Positions 9,737 to 20,450 of a DNA stretch of 64,000 bases are shown here, piece by piece. The DNA lies in the NCBI RefSeq assembly GCF_033958435.1, contig NC_134167.1, forward strand, positions 3,616,001 to 3,680,000, written 5' to 3'. Under the pieces are notes generated by a model. It had not been told where the DNA came from and ran no database searches. It was given only the letters and a program-made list of their open reading frames with translations. A program made the translations under genes and the position numbers. This DNA comes from Carettochelys insculpta. Its lineage: Eukaryota; Chordata; Testudines; Carettochelyidae. The stretch's first letter is position 1; each line of letters begins with the position of its first letter.

Positions 9737-12149
9737 CCAGTGTAGCTGGGCTCTGGCAGAAGACAGAGTTCTCTGTACTGAGCTCTGGTGGATAGGGCCA
9801 GACCCGGGGGCACTCCAGGGCTCATAATCTAACCACCTCATGCTCTGCACTGGGTGGGGGGCAGGCTGATAGTCACACTGTGGTGAGGGAGGAGGTGAGG
9901 GGCATGTGTGCTTTGTGCCAGCTCTCTGCGCCAGGGTGACTCTAGTGGGGCCGGGCATAGGAGACAATCCAGATCCTCAAAATAACATGGGGCACTAGGC
10001 ATGGAGGTCTGCACCCAGTCCGGCCCCGGCTGTGGGCACCGAGCACCGAAGGGTCTGGCTCTTGGGCAAATCCCCTTGCTTTTTCCAGTCGGAAATGGAG
10101 CTGAACGTTGGCCTCGCTGGGGGAGGGGAACAGGGGAGGCTGGGGGTTAATTGGCTGTTTGCGATGCCGCCTCAGCCCCTTGATGGAAGGCACTAGAGAA
10201 GAGTAAAGTATTTCCCCACTCGCCCTTGTTCTGCGCTATGGGAGCAGGGGGGCCGCTGGTGCCTTTTGTGATCAGAACCTCCTGCCACGAGCAGTCTTGG
10301 CAGAACTGTCACTTTGCATCTGTTGGGTTACCTCCGCGCTGTCTCATCGTCCTGCCTGGAGGGGGAGAGCCTAGTAAGTCATAGCGTCCGTTTCCCCACT
10401 GCTGGAGAGGGGACCATGGGGGCTGGGGCAGAAACATGGGTGCGTGCACATTTAGGACAGCTGTTTGTGCCTGTTTACTTTGATCCCCGTAAACACTATA
10501 CAGTAATCAAAGTTTGAACTGCTGTGGATGAAATAATTGCCTAACAATCATATAAGACAAAATTATTCAACAAATGACAATTAGGACTCGTGATATACAG
10601 AACAGATGCATTCAGTGTGCCATATTATAATGTGCTAATCCAAGATTGACAGCACAATAATAGGAGAGAACAGCCACTCTGCCTAGAATTCTAAACCAAA
10701 TGTAAGGCTGTCCGCAGCCATCCAATCCCAACAGGCTGGAAAATTAGAGGTAAGGCAGCACCAGGTTCAAAAGGACTCGTTAAAAGGGTGGCTGTTTAGA
10801 AGGGAGGAAATATGTCTGTCAAAATGACTTGGAGACTGCCCAGTTTCAACCCGCAAATGCACAATGCTCAGGGCATGTGGATGTGTGCATCTTCTAACAA
10901 AAACATTGAAAGGAAATGAACGTAACTCTCCAGTGGCCTCAAATGGGTCTTAGCAGCAGGTTCTGCCATCCAACAGCCCGGTGCTGGGGCAGACACATGC
11001 CCAGCGGGTGCTGTCGTGTGGAAACTCCCACTGCCTGGTGTCAAGAAAGGCAAAGTATCGGATCGCGTTACTGTGCAGGACTAGATACATTAAGGAGACA
11101 GCAGTGTCGGGAACCAAAGGAAACTAACACTGATATGAGCACATGAGCGTAATTGGCATTCCCCATGGGCGTTGGGCAATTCCCAAGCCTTAAATGGTAC
11201 TGATGGGTGACAAGGATGCCTGTAGCTCTGTTTCTGGCAATTAAAGAAGCTGGCTTGTGCTTGCTTTTCTCATTGGATCAATCAGGCGCAGGGGACATGT
11301 GCAAAAGTGGAGGCTGTCACTCTCTGGAGCCCTGTCTGAGTGGTCGCGTAGGGGAGGAATCGCAAGCATAGGCAGCGGAGATGGGCTGCTATCTTCACCA
11401 GGCAGAAGAGCAATGGTGATTGGCTATGAGGTGTTATGGGCCCGTGCGTCTCCATAGGACACCAGTCTCACTGAGGGCAAACTTCCAATGCCAAGAGTAC
11501 TAGCCACACCTCAGCAACTGGGGGCAGAACTGAGGCAACCATGCTGCTCCAAAACCAGAGGCTTCTGCCTTGGAGCTAACAAAGCCCCTGGTGGAGCTGC
11601 GCAGCTGATGTGCTCTGTAGGCTGTGGCCCCTAGAAGGCAACCAAAATGGTGAGAAGAGCGTGGATAATGAGTCTCTGTGCAGGCAGTGCTGCATTCAGA
11701 CTTGGTACATTGCTGTGCAGGTGTCATTACGCACTTGAGGGAGCTTCCCAGCCATTTACTGCTACATGCTTTACACTCTGGTAAGACCCTCAGTCCTCTC
11801 ACCACTGCAAGCTTCCTTCACGACTATGGTGCGCAGGGGTTACTGTTCAGGGCCTTGCATTCCATATCCCCCATGAGGCTACGGTGTAAAGTAGTCAATG
11901 GAGGAGGCACCCACCTGCAGCAGGTCTGAATTTGGCCCAGAAATCATGCATGGGTTAAAGGCAGTGGGTGATCAAGCAGTGTGGTGATTAACGTAGGGAT
12001 GAAAAAGCAAATCCTGCTCCTCCAGGGGAATAATCATCCTTTGCTGTGCCACTGCAGGGGGTATCAGTCTCTGCTTATGCCACCTTTGTGCCAAGGCTGT
12101 CCAAGTGACTACAATTTTGAAACCTGGCTCCATCCCTCAGCGGGACAGA
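9737..12149. other. Non-coding; AT-rich patch 10510-10680
   Basis: No gene seen. The part around 10510-10680 is AT-rich and repeat-free (CAAAATTATTCAACAAATGA) and is a possible conserved non-coding element. The rest is unremarkable. Confidence 0.35.
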
Positions 12150-12275
12150 TTATAACTCCTGCTTTTTACAGATGGGGGAAAGTGGGGCGCAGAAGTCTGA
12201 CAGACTCATGTTAAACAGAGGAATTTGTGAAAGCCACGAATGGCAGAACCCTGATATCTAGGTCTCAGCTGGATT
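12150..12275 (-). repeat. MIR-like SINE remnant
   Basis: The plus strand reads TTTTTACAGATGGGGGAAAG, then GGCGCAGAAG and CAGAACCCTGATATCTAGGT. This matches the reverse-orientation MIR pattern (CAGATGGGGAAACTGAGGCACAGA, then AGAACCCAGG). It is diverged. Confidence 0.5.
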
Positions 12276-12344
12276 AGTAGTGTGTTGCTGTAAGTGGTGT
12301 GCTTGGGTGGCCCTGCAGGAGAGATTCAGATTTAGCAGTGTCCA

Positions 12345-12425
12345 CAGCTAGGGTTTGGTGTGCACTCGCGCGCAAACTTATTCCATACACGGATGGAAAA
12401 GATTAAAGGGAGCTTTGCTCCCTGC
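12345..12425. repeat. Fragment of dispersed repeat (related to 34880-35080)
   Basis: It carries AACTTATTCCATACACGGAT, then GGAAAAGATTAAAGGGAGC. This resembles the end sequence of the repeat interrupted at 56247-56304, read in the opposite direction (GGGTTCCCTCTAACTTTTCC, then GAATAAGTTTTG). Confidence 0.5.
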
Positions 12426-14899
12426 CGTAACTGGGAATAGAACCCACCAATCTGGAGTCTGCAACTTGTGGCTCTTAAAGGCTGCGTTGTGGCTCCTGAT
12501 GCTATAATCGTAAAGTGGGGGAAAAAAACCCTTCTGATTACTTTCAATAAATGGTGAATATGTAAAAGCCCAACAATGAACAACTCCTATGTGATCTCAA
12601 AGTATTGGAGATCTCCTACTTTAGTATGCACAGTGCACTGGGGGAGATACTATATCTGTGTTTTGAGCGTGCTGCTAATCAAGTCTTATTCACATGCATT
12701 GCAGCTCTTGAATAGTTGTTTTACTGAATTTGGGGGTGGGGGGGAAATGCTCTTCTTGCTATTTTGGTTCTGACCCCTGCTCTAGTGTTTCATGAAATAC
12801 AATAGTGCTCCGTGTAAGGTACTGTAGAAGCATAGAAAAGATAGGTGCTCTTTCCCCAGAGGGCTTACCCCTAAAACACCACGAGGCCTCTCTGCCTCTC
12901 GTAGCTGATTATGGAGCTTAGGAGTCCAGACTGTTTCCTGATCTGCTATGATTATCACCCAGCGGGTGAGGGAGCGTCCCTAAAGCACCTCTTAATTTGC
13001 TTCCACTGACGAGGCTTTCTTTAATTAGCTAGTCGCAGTTTGAACAGGCTTCCTCCAATGCGGGAACTTTGCGCTCAGTCTGGAAGATCAAAAACGTATT
13101 TTCAGTTCCAATGACAAAACAGTCTGCAGCTCCTGCTTCACGCGCACCACGTGCTTATTACTCTAACGTATAATTTTATTATATTTTATTATTAAATAAA
13201 CATGCCAGAAAATATTCTCTTTGTGGAGGAGGATGAAAAGGTTTGGTAATTAAAACTTCTATCCATCAATGCTTAACTACAAGCAATAATTGCGTTGCTT
13301 CTGCAGATGTGTATTTTCTGTTGAATCACGTCGTTTTGTTTTAAATTCCGTGTGTACATGTGCATGCAATGTGATTCAAAGCCTTTAAGGTTTGGCGGAC
13401 AAATCCATATTTCGGCACTTTTTCCAACAAAAGGCCTTTGGTTCCCCCAGCCCTCACCCTGCTGTCCCTAGGCACTTCCTAGGGATTAGAGTACTCCATG
13501 TGCCCTGGTAAACCAGCCACATATGCTGTCCTGGCACATGCATGTTTCTGGGGAGGATTCATTCTCAAGTGCTCGGAGACCCTTGGCTTGGCATTACTCC
13601 AAGGTGCTAGAGCCACAAAGGGACCAGGCACAAAGAAGAGATCCTCAGAACTACTGCTAAGGGGCCACTGAGCACAGTAGGCACCTGAGCTGTTCCTGGG
13701 ACTGGTCCCCTCATGCTTCAATTTCCACCAGCATGCAGGCAACCTGTGCCGATGTCCTGCTGCTGCTGAGCCATGTGACTCTTAAGCTTGGCATCTTCCC
13801 CACCCCCACCACCTGTCTTGCTGGCAGGGCCTCCTGCCTACTCTGCTGGGTGCTGGAGCCCACAGGGGAGCCTGGCTCTCCTAGAGGAGTGCCCCCACCC
13901 CGACTCCAGTCTCTTGCACCCTGGTGTTTCATACCAGCAGAGGAGATGGCTTGCACCCTTCTCCCTCTTGCCTGGGGCATAGGGCACTCGCCAGTGAGGC
14001 TGGAGACCTGGGTTCCATTCTACTCCTAGATCAGGAGGAGTGGGAGTGGGACTGCAGTTTCCTGCCTCCTGGGGGGAGGTCCCAATCACTGAGCTCTTGG
14101 GTATAGTAGGGCACCTATTTCTTTTGCCTGGACTTATCTCGGGAAAGGGCTGACCTAGGCTCCTGCTGACATAAAGTGCTGCTCCATAGGCCACTTCCTA
14201 CTCCTGCCTTCAGTACTCTGCTGAGCTTCTGTGATCCTTCCCAGGTGCCTAACTCTCCCCATGCAGGGTACAGAGGCTGGCATCCAACTCAGGGCTGTGA
14301 ATTCAATGGGGCGGCCAGGCACCTCCACTCAGGCATGGCAATGCTGCACCTTATCCCTGGTGCTCCTCCTCCTGTCTGCTGCACGTAGTGTTCACCTTCC
14401 CTCTACAGGAGGTTGTTTTCCTAGGGCAGCCTGCAAATGGACGTGGAGCCAGGGGGCGTCCCCAGCAGCTCTTTCCTCCCATGAGGTGTTGGGATGTGGA
14501 CCGGTCTCTGCTTTCAGTGGCAGGCCCATAGGCCCCTAAATAAAGTGATAAATGTTGCAGATTCCCAGGAACTTGCCCAAGGCTTTGAAAAACAATGGAA
14601 GCCATTGGACACAGAGCTTGAAACAGACCCCTGGAGGGGGATCTGATTTGCAGGCAATGCTGAGCACCTGCCCTCTGAAAAGCAGATTCCTTGGGAGTGT
14701 TGAGTTCAGCCTTCTCCCTGCAGTGCATCACAGCTGGGTGCCATAGACTACAGCAGCCTGGGAGGAGTGTGGCTGCAAGGATGCAGCCCTCATAGGGTTG
14801 CACGCCTCTCCCTCAGAGCAGGCTGTACTGGAGCAGCGCTTCAGTGAGGGAGTCTAGTGGTACCTTTCTCCTGTTGTTCTGCAGGGGTGGGGGCTTTGA
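12426..14899. other. Non-coding; AT-rich block near 13020-13400
   Basis: No exon or recognised repeat. The block at 13020-13400 is AT-rich, with TTTAATTAGCTAG and TTATTATATTTTATTATTAA. The section 13700-14850 is GC-rich with chance open frames on both strands. Confidence 0.35.
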
Positions 14900-14919
14900 T
14901 CTAGCTAGTTCAGACCCAG

Positions 14920-15020
14920 ATCAGGTGCTGGTTTCTAATGTCAGATCTGCCACTTGCTCAGGGTGTGACCTTGGGCAAGTCACAGCCTCGTCTTGTGCCT
15001 CAGTTTCTCCATCTGTATAA
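14920..15020 (+). repeat. MIR SINE
   Basis: A clear MIR core: ATCTGCCACTTGCTCAGGGT, then GTGACCTTGGGCAAGTCACA and TGCCTCAGTTTCTCCATCTG. This is the best-preserved MIR copy in the window. Confidence 0.9.
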
Positions 15021-15420
15021 TGAAGCAAAGACATTGGTTCACTGTTGTAAAACGCTCGAGCTTGAGAGAGGGAAAATGCGTCTATTTGCATGCTGCAAAG
15101 ACGAGCGATTGTAACTTGAAAAGGAGGGTGGAAAACGGTTTGGAAATGAGGAAACTCTCCCCCACACGCCCACCCTTCACTTATTGTAATACCCAGCCTC
15201 CGCCCCCAGAGCTTTGAGCTGTTCCGATGACTTAGCTGATCTCTGCTTCGTCTTCCAGACAAGCTCAAAGCCTGACTTACTGGGGGAGGCGCTGCCCTTG
15301 TGGCACATTATCTCTTCATCACTCCTTCCGTGGGCCACCCTGTAGGGTTTCCAGTCTGTGTTGTTTGCTTCACCTTATTCTGCTAACCTTAGACTATGCC
15401 AGCCTTGCCGTCAGAGGTGT
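15021..15420. other. Non-coding, no feature recognised
   Basis: Nothing supportable seen. Confidence 0.3.
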
Positions 15421-15640
15421 GACCCTTTCAAATCTAGCTTGTATGGCTAAAAATAGCTGCAGTGGCAGGGACCTTGGCACAGGCTAGCAATGGGAGAAGC
15501 TACGCAGTCTGCCCTGGGGTCCATGCGGACATGTCTTCTCGGCTACGTGCAGCTAGTGAAGGTGCTGCAGTCCCACCCGCATTGCTGTGTCGACCTATCT
15601 ATAGAGACACCAGCAAGGCCCGTGAATCGCCTGCTTTCGG
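15421..15640. mobile_element. Possible MITE-like repeat
   Basis: The sequence (AATCTAGCTTGTATGGCTAA, then GGCACAGGCTAGCAATGGGA) shares its order of short blocks with 47856-48035 (CAAGCTAGCTTTGACCTAGC, then TAGCACAAGGTTAGTGCAG). Both read like a degraded turtle non-autonomous DNA element. Boundaries are approximate. Confidence 0.35.
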
Positions 15641-16690
15641 GAGGGGGTTCTGCCTCTTTTGCCAGCCCTGGACGCTGTGGAGCTTGCAGATAAGCAGCGT
15701 GGCATTTGGGCGTGCTGGCAAGGGTTGGGGAGTGAGGAGACTGGACCATGGTGCAAGAGGTGTGTCCCTTGTGTTGGGGGAAGCTGCCCTAGTTTCCCGA
15801 CTGTACCACTTTTGCTGGGGGAGCACCTGCTGTTGTGCTGGGCTCTGTGTACACCTGGACTTTTTCCTCTTTTGTTTGTATGGAGCACCTGTCCCAGGAG
15901 CACCTGGCATCCCAGTTCTCGGGATCGCATGGGGTCCCACGAGCACTGAGCAGGGCCCAGTGTCGGCCTCTCAGTAAGTGAATGGCTAAATGCTTAGCAG
16001 CTCCTTTTGTTTAAATTAGGAGTTTGGGGACCGCTTTCTGTGGCCATCTCTCTTGCTTTGCTGCCTTGGCTGATGCCCACCTGCGGCAGCAGCCTGGAAT
16101 TGTGCTTGGTAGCCCTGGGGGCTCTGCTGTAGCACAGCTGGGGTCAAACAGCCCAGCCCAGCTGCCCTGCATGGCAGGCAGGAGGTGCTCTCCTCTCCCA
16201 AGCTCAGGACAGAGAACTGGCAGAGCTGCCAGGAGGGCCTGGAGGCGAGCTGAGCAGCAATCCCATAACAGCGTTGTTTCTGGCATGCCGGCTGCTGGGC
16301 TGGGCTTCCCTCTGCTGAGCATCCTCACCAGCTCCCCCCAACCCCATGTGCTCGCCTGGGAGCCTTTTAAGGGAATGAGTAACTCCTAAATGAGGGGGAT
16401 CTTCCTGAGCTTCCAAGCGAGCTGCAAAAACCCTGGGCTCTTTCTTCTCTCCAACTGCCAGTCTGTCACAGATTTTGTTTCTTCTTCCTGGGGGAGGGGG
16501 CGGGGAGGGTCTTGATTATACAAGGCTAGGGTGGGAGACTATTTCAGAGCACTCTAAGCTGCAATTTGTAGGCAGGGAAGAGTGTGACAAGTTACAAAAC
16601 ACTTGAGTCATTTCTCTCTCATTCCCCCACAAGGAGCGAGGCTGTTGGGTTTTGCTTTGGGGTTGGGGGTGTGTGTGTGCTTTTTTCATT
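15641..16690. other. GC-rich non-coding sequence
   Basis: Several overlapping open frames run here on both strands, none with splice context or a recognisable domain. I treat them as composition artefacts. Confidence 0.35.
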
Positions 16691-16704
16691 CCCCCCCCCC
16701 CCCC
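16691..16704. repeat. Poly-C tract
   Basis: Fourteen consecutive C. Confidence 0.95.
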
Positions 16705-16913
16705 GACTCCTGCAGCCCACGCTCAGGGTATCTCTAAGCGGTGTTTATGTAAGCTGCTGAGCCGCGGCAAGAGGCTGTTGTCAGTTCTGAGGAAAGCCCA
16801 CGTCTACCCACGTAGGCTCTCCCAGGCAGGTTGTGTAACTTAAGACAAGCGAGCATCACTTGTTCCAGAGCAGGGTGGCTGACTGGAAAATCCCACTCCC
16901 GTCGGCTGTATAG

Positions 16914-16914
<1 letters not shown>

Positions 16915-16947
<33 letters not shown>
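16915..16947. repeat. (TG)n microsatellite
   Basis: An uninterrupted TG run of 33 bases. It is likely polymorphic. Confidence 0.97.
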
Positions 16948-16948
<1 letters not shown>

Positions 16949-18384
16949 GGAAGGATGCTCCCAGAGGTCGTACTCTTCTGTGCAGGTGCAAAGGGAACTG
17001 CAGAAGGCCTGATTACTAAGCTAGAAATGTTTGCTTCAAGCTGCTCCAGTTTCTTCAAAGCTGAGGTATTTGTGTGTGCACTGATCTAAAGATAGCAGGC
17101 CAGGCGCTGCATGCTGTTAAACTGCTGTCTCTGCTTGAGTTGCTCCCGAGCAGAAGAATCTGGCCTGATGAATGTAGGCCAGCAATGGCTAGGAACACAG
17201 CACCCTCATAACCTATATTTATTGGGCACTTGTTGGCATCGTCATCAGACAGCACCCCAAAATGCAGGTACCTGGGCAGTGCTGGAAGGGTTGGAAAGGG
17301 CAGTTTGTCTGTTCCTGCAAAGCCACTCCTTAGTGGTTAGCTAGAGAAGGTGCATAAATTCTGCACCTAAAACTAAAGGGGGAGCAGTTTCAGATCTGCA
17401 GGAGTGAATTGTCCCAGATGAAGTTTGGTCCTAAGGCCTAAAGAAACACCGGTGTGTTTGTATGGCCAGCTGACTAGGGCTGGGGTTTTAGCTCTCATGC
17501 GGTGGGCGATGCAGTGCCCCTCGCACCATACAGGGGAATTAGTCCAACAGTGACTCAAGTTAATGTTTCCTCTTCCGATCTGACCCACCCCATGACCTGC
17601 AGTGCTAAGAGGCTTCTTGGTCCTACCTGGTATAAGCAGGTCCACCCAGGTTTGATCTGGGCTGAGGTGGTATGGCTGCCGTCTTTGTGCATTTAAAAAC
17701 CACCTACTTGGAGGTGAGCGGTTAACTGAGTGACACCCTCTAATCAGAGGCAACATGAGGCCAGTATCTTACATCTTCAGTGAGGGGGAGTTAAAGCCAG
17801 AGGCCTGCAAAGAGTCCCTAGGCTGTGCTTGCTGAGCCCGCATGAGCGCTCAAGTTAAGCAGAGTTGAGTTTGGTCACTACTTGGCCTCGTAGGAAAGCA
17901 GCGGGCACTGCAGCTAATGTTTGATTTATGCCCTCTGAGTCGCCCTAGGCCCAACGCCCTAGCATGGCACTGGGGACAGCATGCCACTGAAATTGCTGTG
18001 TTTAGGATGAGAGGGGAAATTGAAATCCGTCCTTAAGACCCCAGATGTATCCTCAATATGTAGTGTGTGACTGGCCTAGTTCCACCCCGGGCGGTGACAT
18101 TCCACTTGGCTGGATGGACGTTGTTCTTTGCTCTTGGGAACTGCTTCAGCAATGGTGTGCTTTCCAACCTCTGGGTGGTAGCACTTCAATGACTCATCTT
18201 GCTAAAGATTGTGATTCTGCTCAGGACAGATTCTGGGCTGCTACTCAAGGCAAATAGCACCTTGTTTCACAAGTAGTTCCAAAGACTTCAACAGGACTGT
18301 GCATGGAGTAACAAGTATGTAACAAGGGTAGCCTTGGGTGACCATTTGAGTTGAGATGCACTATGCTAATTGATGTAAGAGACT
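16948..18384. other. Non-coding, no feature recognised
   Basis: No exon or recognised repeat. Confidence 0.3.
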
Positions 18385-18560
18385 CGAACGAGTAGCCGTG
18401 TTGGTCTGTATCTTCTCCAAATAAAGCAAGCAGTCCTGGAGCACCTTACAGACTAGCAATTTTATTTATTAGGTAATGAGCTGTTGTGGGTCAGATCCAC
18501 TTTAGATTAGCTTATTACCTAATAAATAAAATTGTTAGTTTTTCAGGTAAACAGGTCTGC
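18385..18560 (+). mobile_element. Short foldback element made of Penelope-like termini
   Basis: The left end is ACGAGTAGCCGTGTTGGTCT, then GCAGTCCTGGAGCACCTTAC. The arms CAATTTTATTTATTAGGTAA (from 18458) and TTATTACCTAATAAATAAAA (from 18512) are inverted copies around a loop with GTGGGTCAGATCCACTTTAG. This is two terminal repeats placed head to head, without internal sequence. The right end lacks the final ACACGGCTAC-like block, so it is truncated there. Confidence 0.75.
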
Positions 18561-19688
18561 TTGCTTCACGATTTAAGAGCAGGCGTTTAGTTTGTCCTGT
18601 GGCTGGTGCTCAAAACTCAAGCACTTTTCTGCGCCTTACCCTCCATGTGGCGTTGGTGAAATGTGATCCTTTACAGCTTTAGTGCTGGACTTTCCAAGGC
18701 ACATGGAGCTCTGTGTTAAATAGAGGTTTATTTGGACGCTGGTGTGCAGCGTAGTGCCTTTCTCAAAAGGGAAACCCAATTCCTCTGTGCAAATGACTTT
18801 ACTTCAAAGTAATCTCCTACCCAGGGGATGACAAAAGAGCCCATCTCAGCTCTCACTCTTAGCAGGCTGGTATGGAGGGCCTCAGTATCCTTTTTGGGTA
18901 AAAGTAGCTACCAAGAGGCACAGAATACTCCCCTATATGGGGTGGGGTCAGGTGGGCTGGGGGGATTCCACTTTATCATTTCAATGGTTCTTTAGACATG
19001 CAGAAAAATAAGAGCTGGTGGCTTGTGTTGCTTCCAGCCTCTGAAAACCACTATCTCGGTTATCGGATTTGAGTCTTTCGCAGCATCACATTTTTATAGA
19101 TCTTTATTCATGCAGAACAGAAGCACAGCATCTCACCCTGCCACGGTAGCTGATAGAAACACTCTTCTACATAAGAATGCACCTTCATTTACATCCTCGC
19201 TACTTTTCAACAATTGAGCTGGATGCAATGAGGTTATTTTTGTTCCCTCTGTTTTTTGAAAGGGGGGAGGGGTTTTAATATTTGCATGTCATTTGTATTA
19301 AAATTTCCTTCCTGAATTTTCATAAGCCGTACGAATGAACACAGTTGATGGTCCTTGGCAATTGGAAGGGACAGGAGCTGGTGAGTGGGAAGGAGGGCAT
19401 GTCTGGGGATGCAGAGGAAGTTTATAACTATTTCTCTCTCATGGTTGCAGTTAATGGTGCTGCAAACCTTTTGTCTTCTGATTTAATGTCATCCTCCCAG
19501 GATGGCAAGTGGATATTCTACTCCGTGTTGCTTTTTTTGGTACAGTATCAAAGATGATTCCCTGTTTTCTAGTAAAATACCCTTTCATAGTAACTGAAAT
19601 AATAATTTTCAACTTCTTCTGTTTTTAGTACTATCTTGTCCTTGCTCAAACTCCCTGCTTCCCACCTGACCTTTTTAGGTTTGGTTCT
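18561..19688. other. Non-coding, AT-rich in the middle
   Basis: No exon seen. The stretch 19030-19340 is relatively AT-rich and repeat-free. Confidence 0.3.
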
Positions 19689-19708
19689 CCCCCCCCCCCC
19701 CCCCCCCC
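19689..19708. repeat. Poly-C tract
   Basis: Twenty consecutive C, the longest homopolymer in the window. Confidence 0.95.
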
Positions 19709-20099
19709 GCCTAGCTTCTTGGTGGTATGAGCTTGGGCATCTCGAGGCACTCCTTTCTAGCTGGCCATTTGCTGATGTTTATCTGTTTAATCCAATCTAA
19801 GTATTTTCCACTTTTCTGGCTCTCTAATGCTTTCCTCTGTTAGGGCAGAATCTGATATTACTGCTGGTGAGTCCCACAAGACACCTGGCTGTTCCTGTGC
19901 CCTGTTGAAGAGAAGAGACCAAGGCACCATCTATATTAATTCCACATGGGAATAGTGGAGTTCTGAGGCTCAAGCACATACAGTCCTGGAGAATATTACT
20001 TGCAGTACAGATTGCTTTTGCACTATGGTGGGTGCTTTACAAACACCCGAAAGCAGCTGCCTGTCTAACTAGACAACACAAAGTGTGGGAGGAAGGCAA

Positions 20100-20240
20100 T
20101 ATTAGAGTGAGGAAGGGTGATGTTTCCCTCCTGGACATAGAGGGACAATGGCTCGCTAAAGGTCATAGCCGCGACCTGGGAACTGAACTGTCTTCTCCTG
20201 AGCCTTGCAAACAGTGTGTTAACTACAGGACAACGTAATG
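20100..20240 (-). repeat. MIR-like SINE remnant
   Basis: AGGGACAATGGCTCGCTAAA, then GACCTGGGAACTGAACTGTC and GTGTGTTAACTACAGG follow the order of a reverse MIR. It is strongly diverged. Confidence 0.45.
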
Positions 20241-20334
20241 TGCTTGGGCCTTCTACAGCAGCTTGCAGCTGAGAATACAACCAAAATTTGCAAACGGTCG
20301 TTAGTTCAGCAGCTGCTGGAGCTGTCTGTATCGC

Positions 20335-20450
20335 TGTCTTGCTGCTGAAACTGAGGCACAGAGTGGTGGGTGATTTCCCATCAAGGCGAGCAAGGGCAGA
20401 AGCAGACACAGAACCCAGGAGTCTGGATGTGTAGTTCTGTGGCTAAGTCC
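20335..20450 (-). repeat. MIR-like SINE remnant
   Basis: GCTGAAACTGAGGCACAGAG, then CAGACACAGAACCCAGGAGT and a short terminal block match reverse MIR closely. Confidence 0.7.

Noticed and set aside
15462..15977. 171-codon plus-strand frame
   Set aside because: It starts within a possible MITE-like repeat, and several frames are open on both strands.
16915..16947. Peptides with poly Cys-Val or His-Thr
   Set aside because: Translation of the (TG)n microsatellite.
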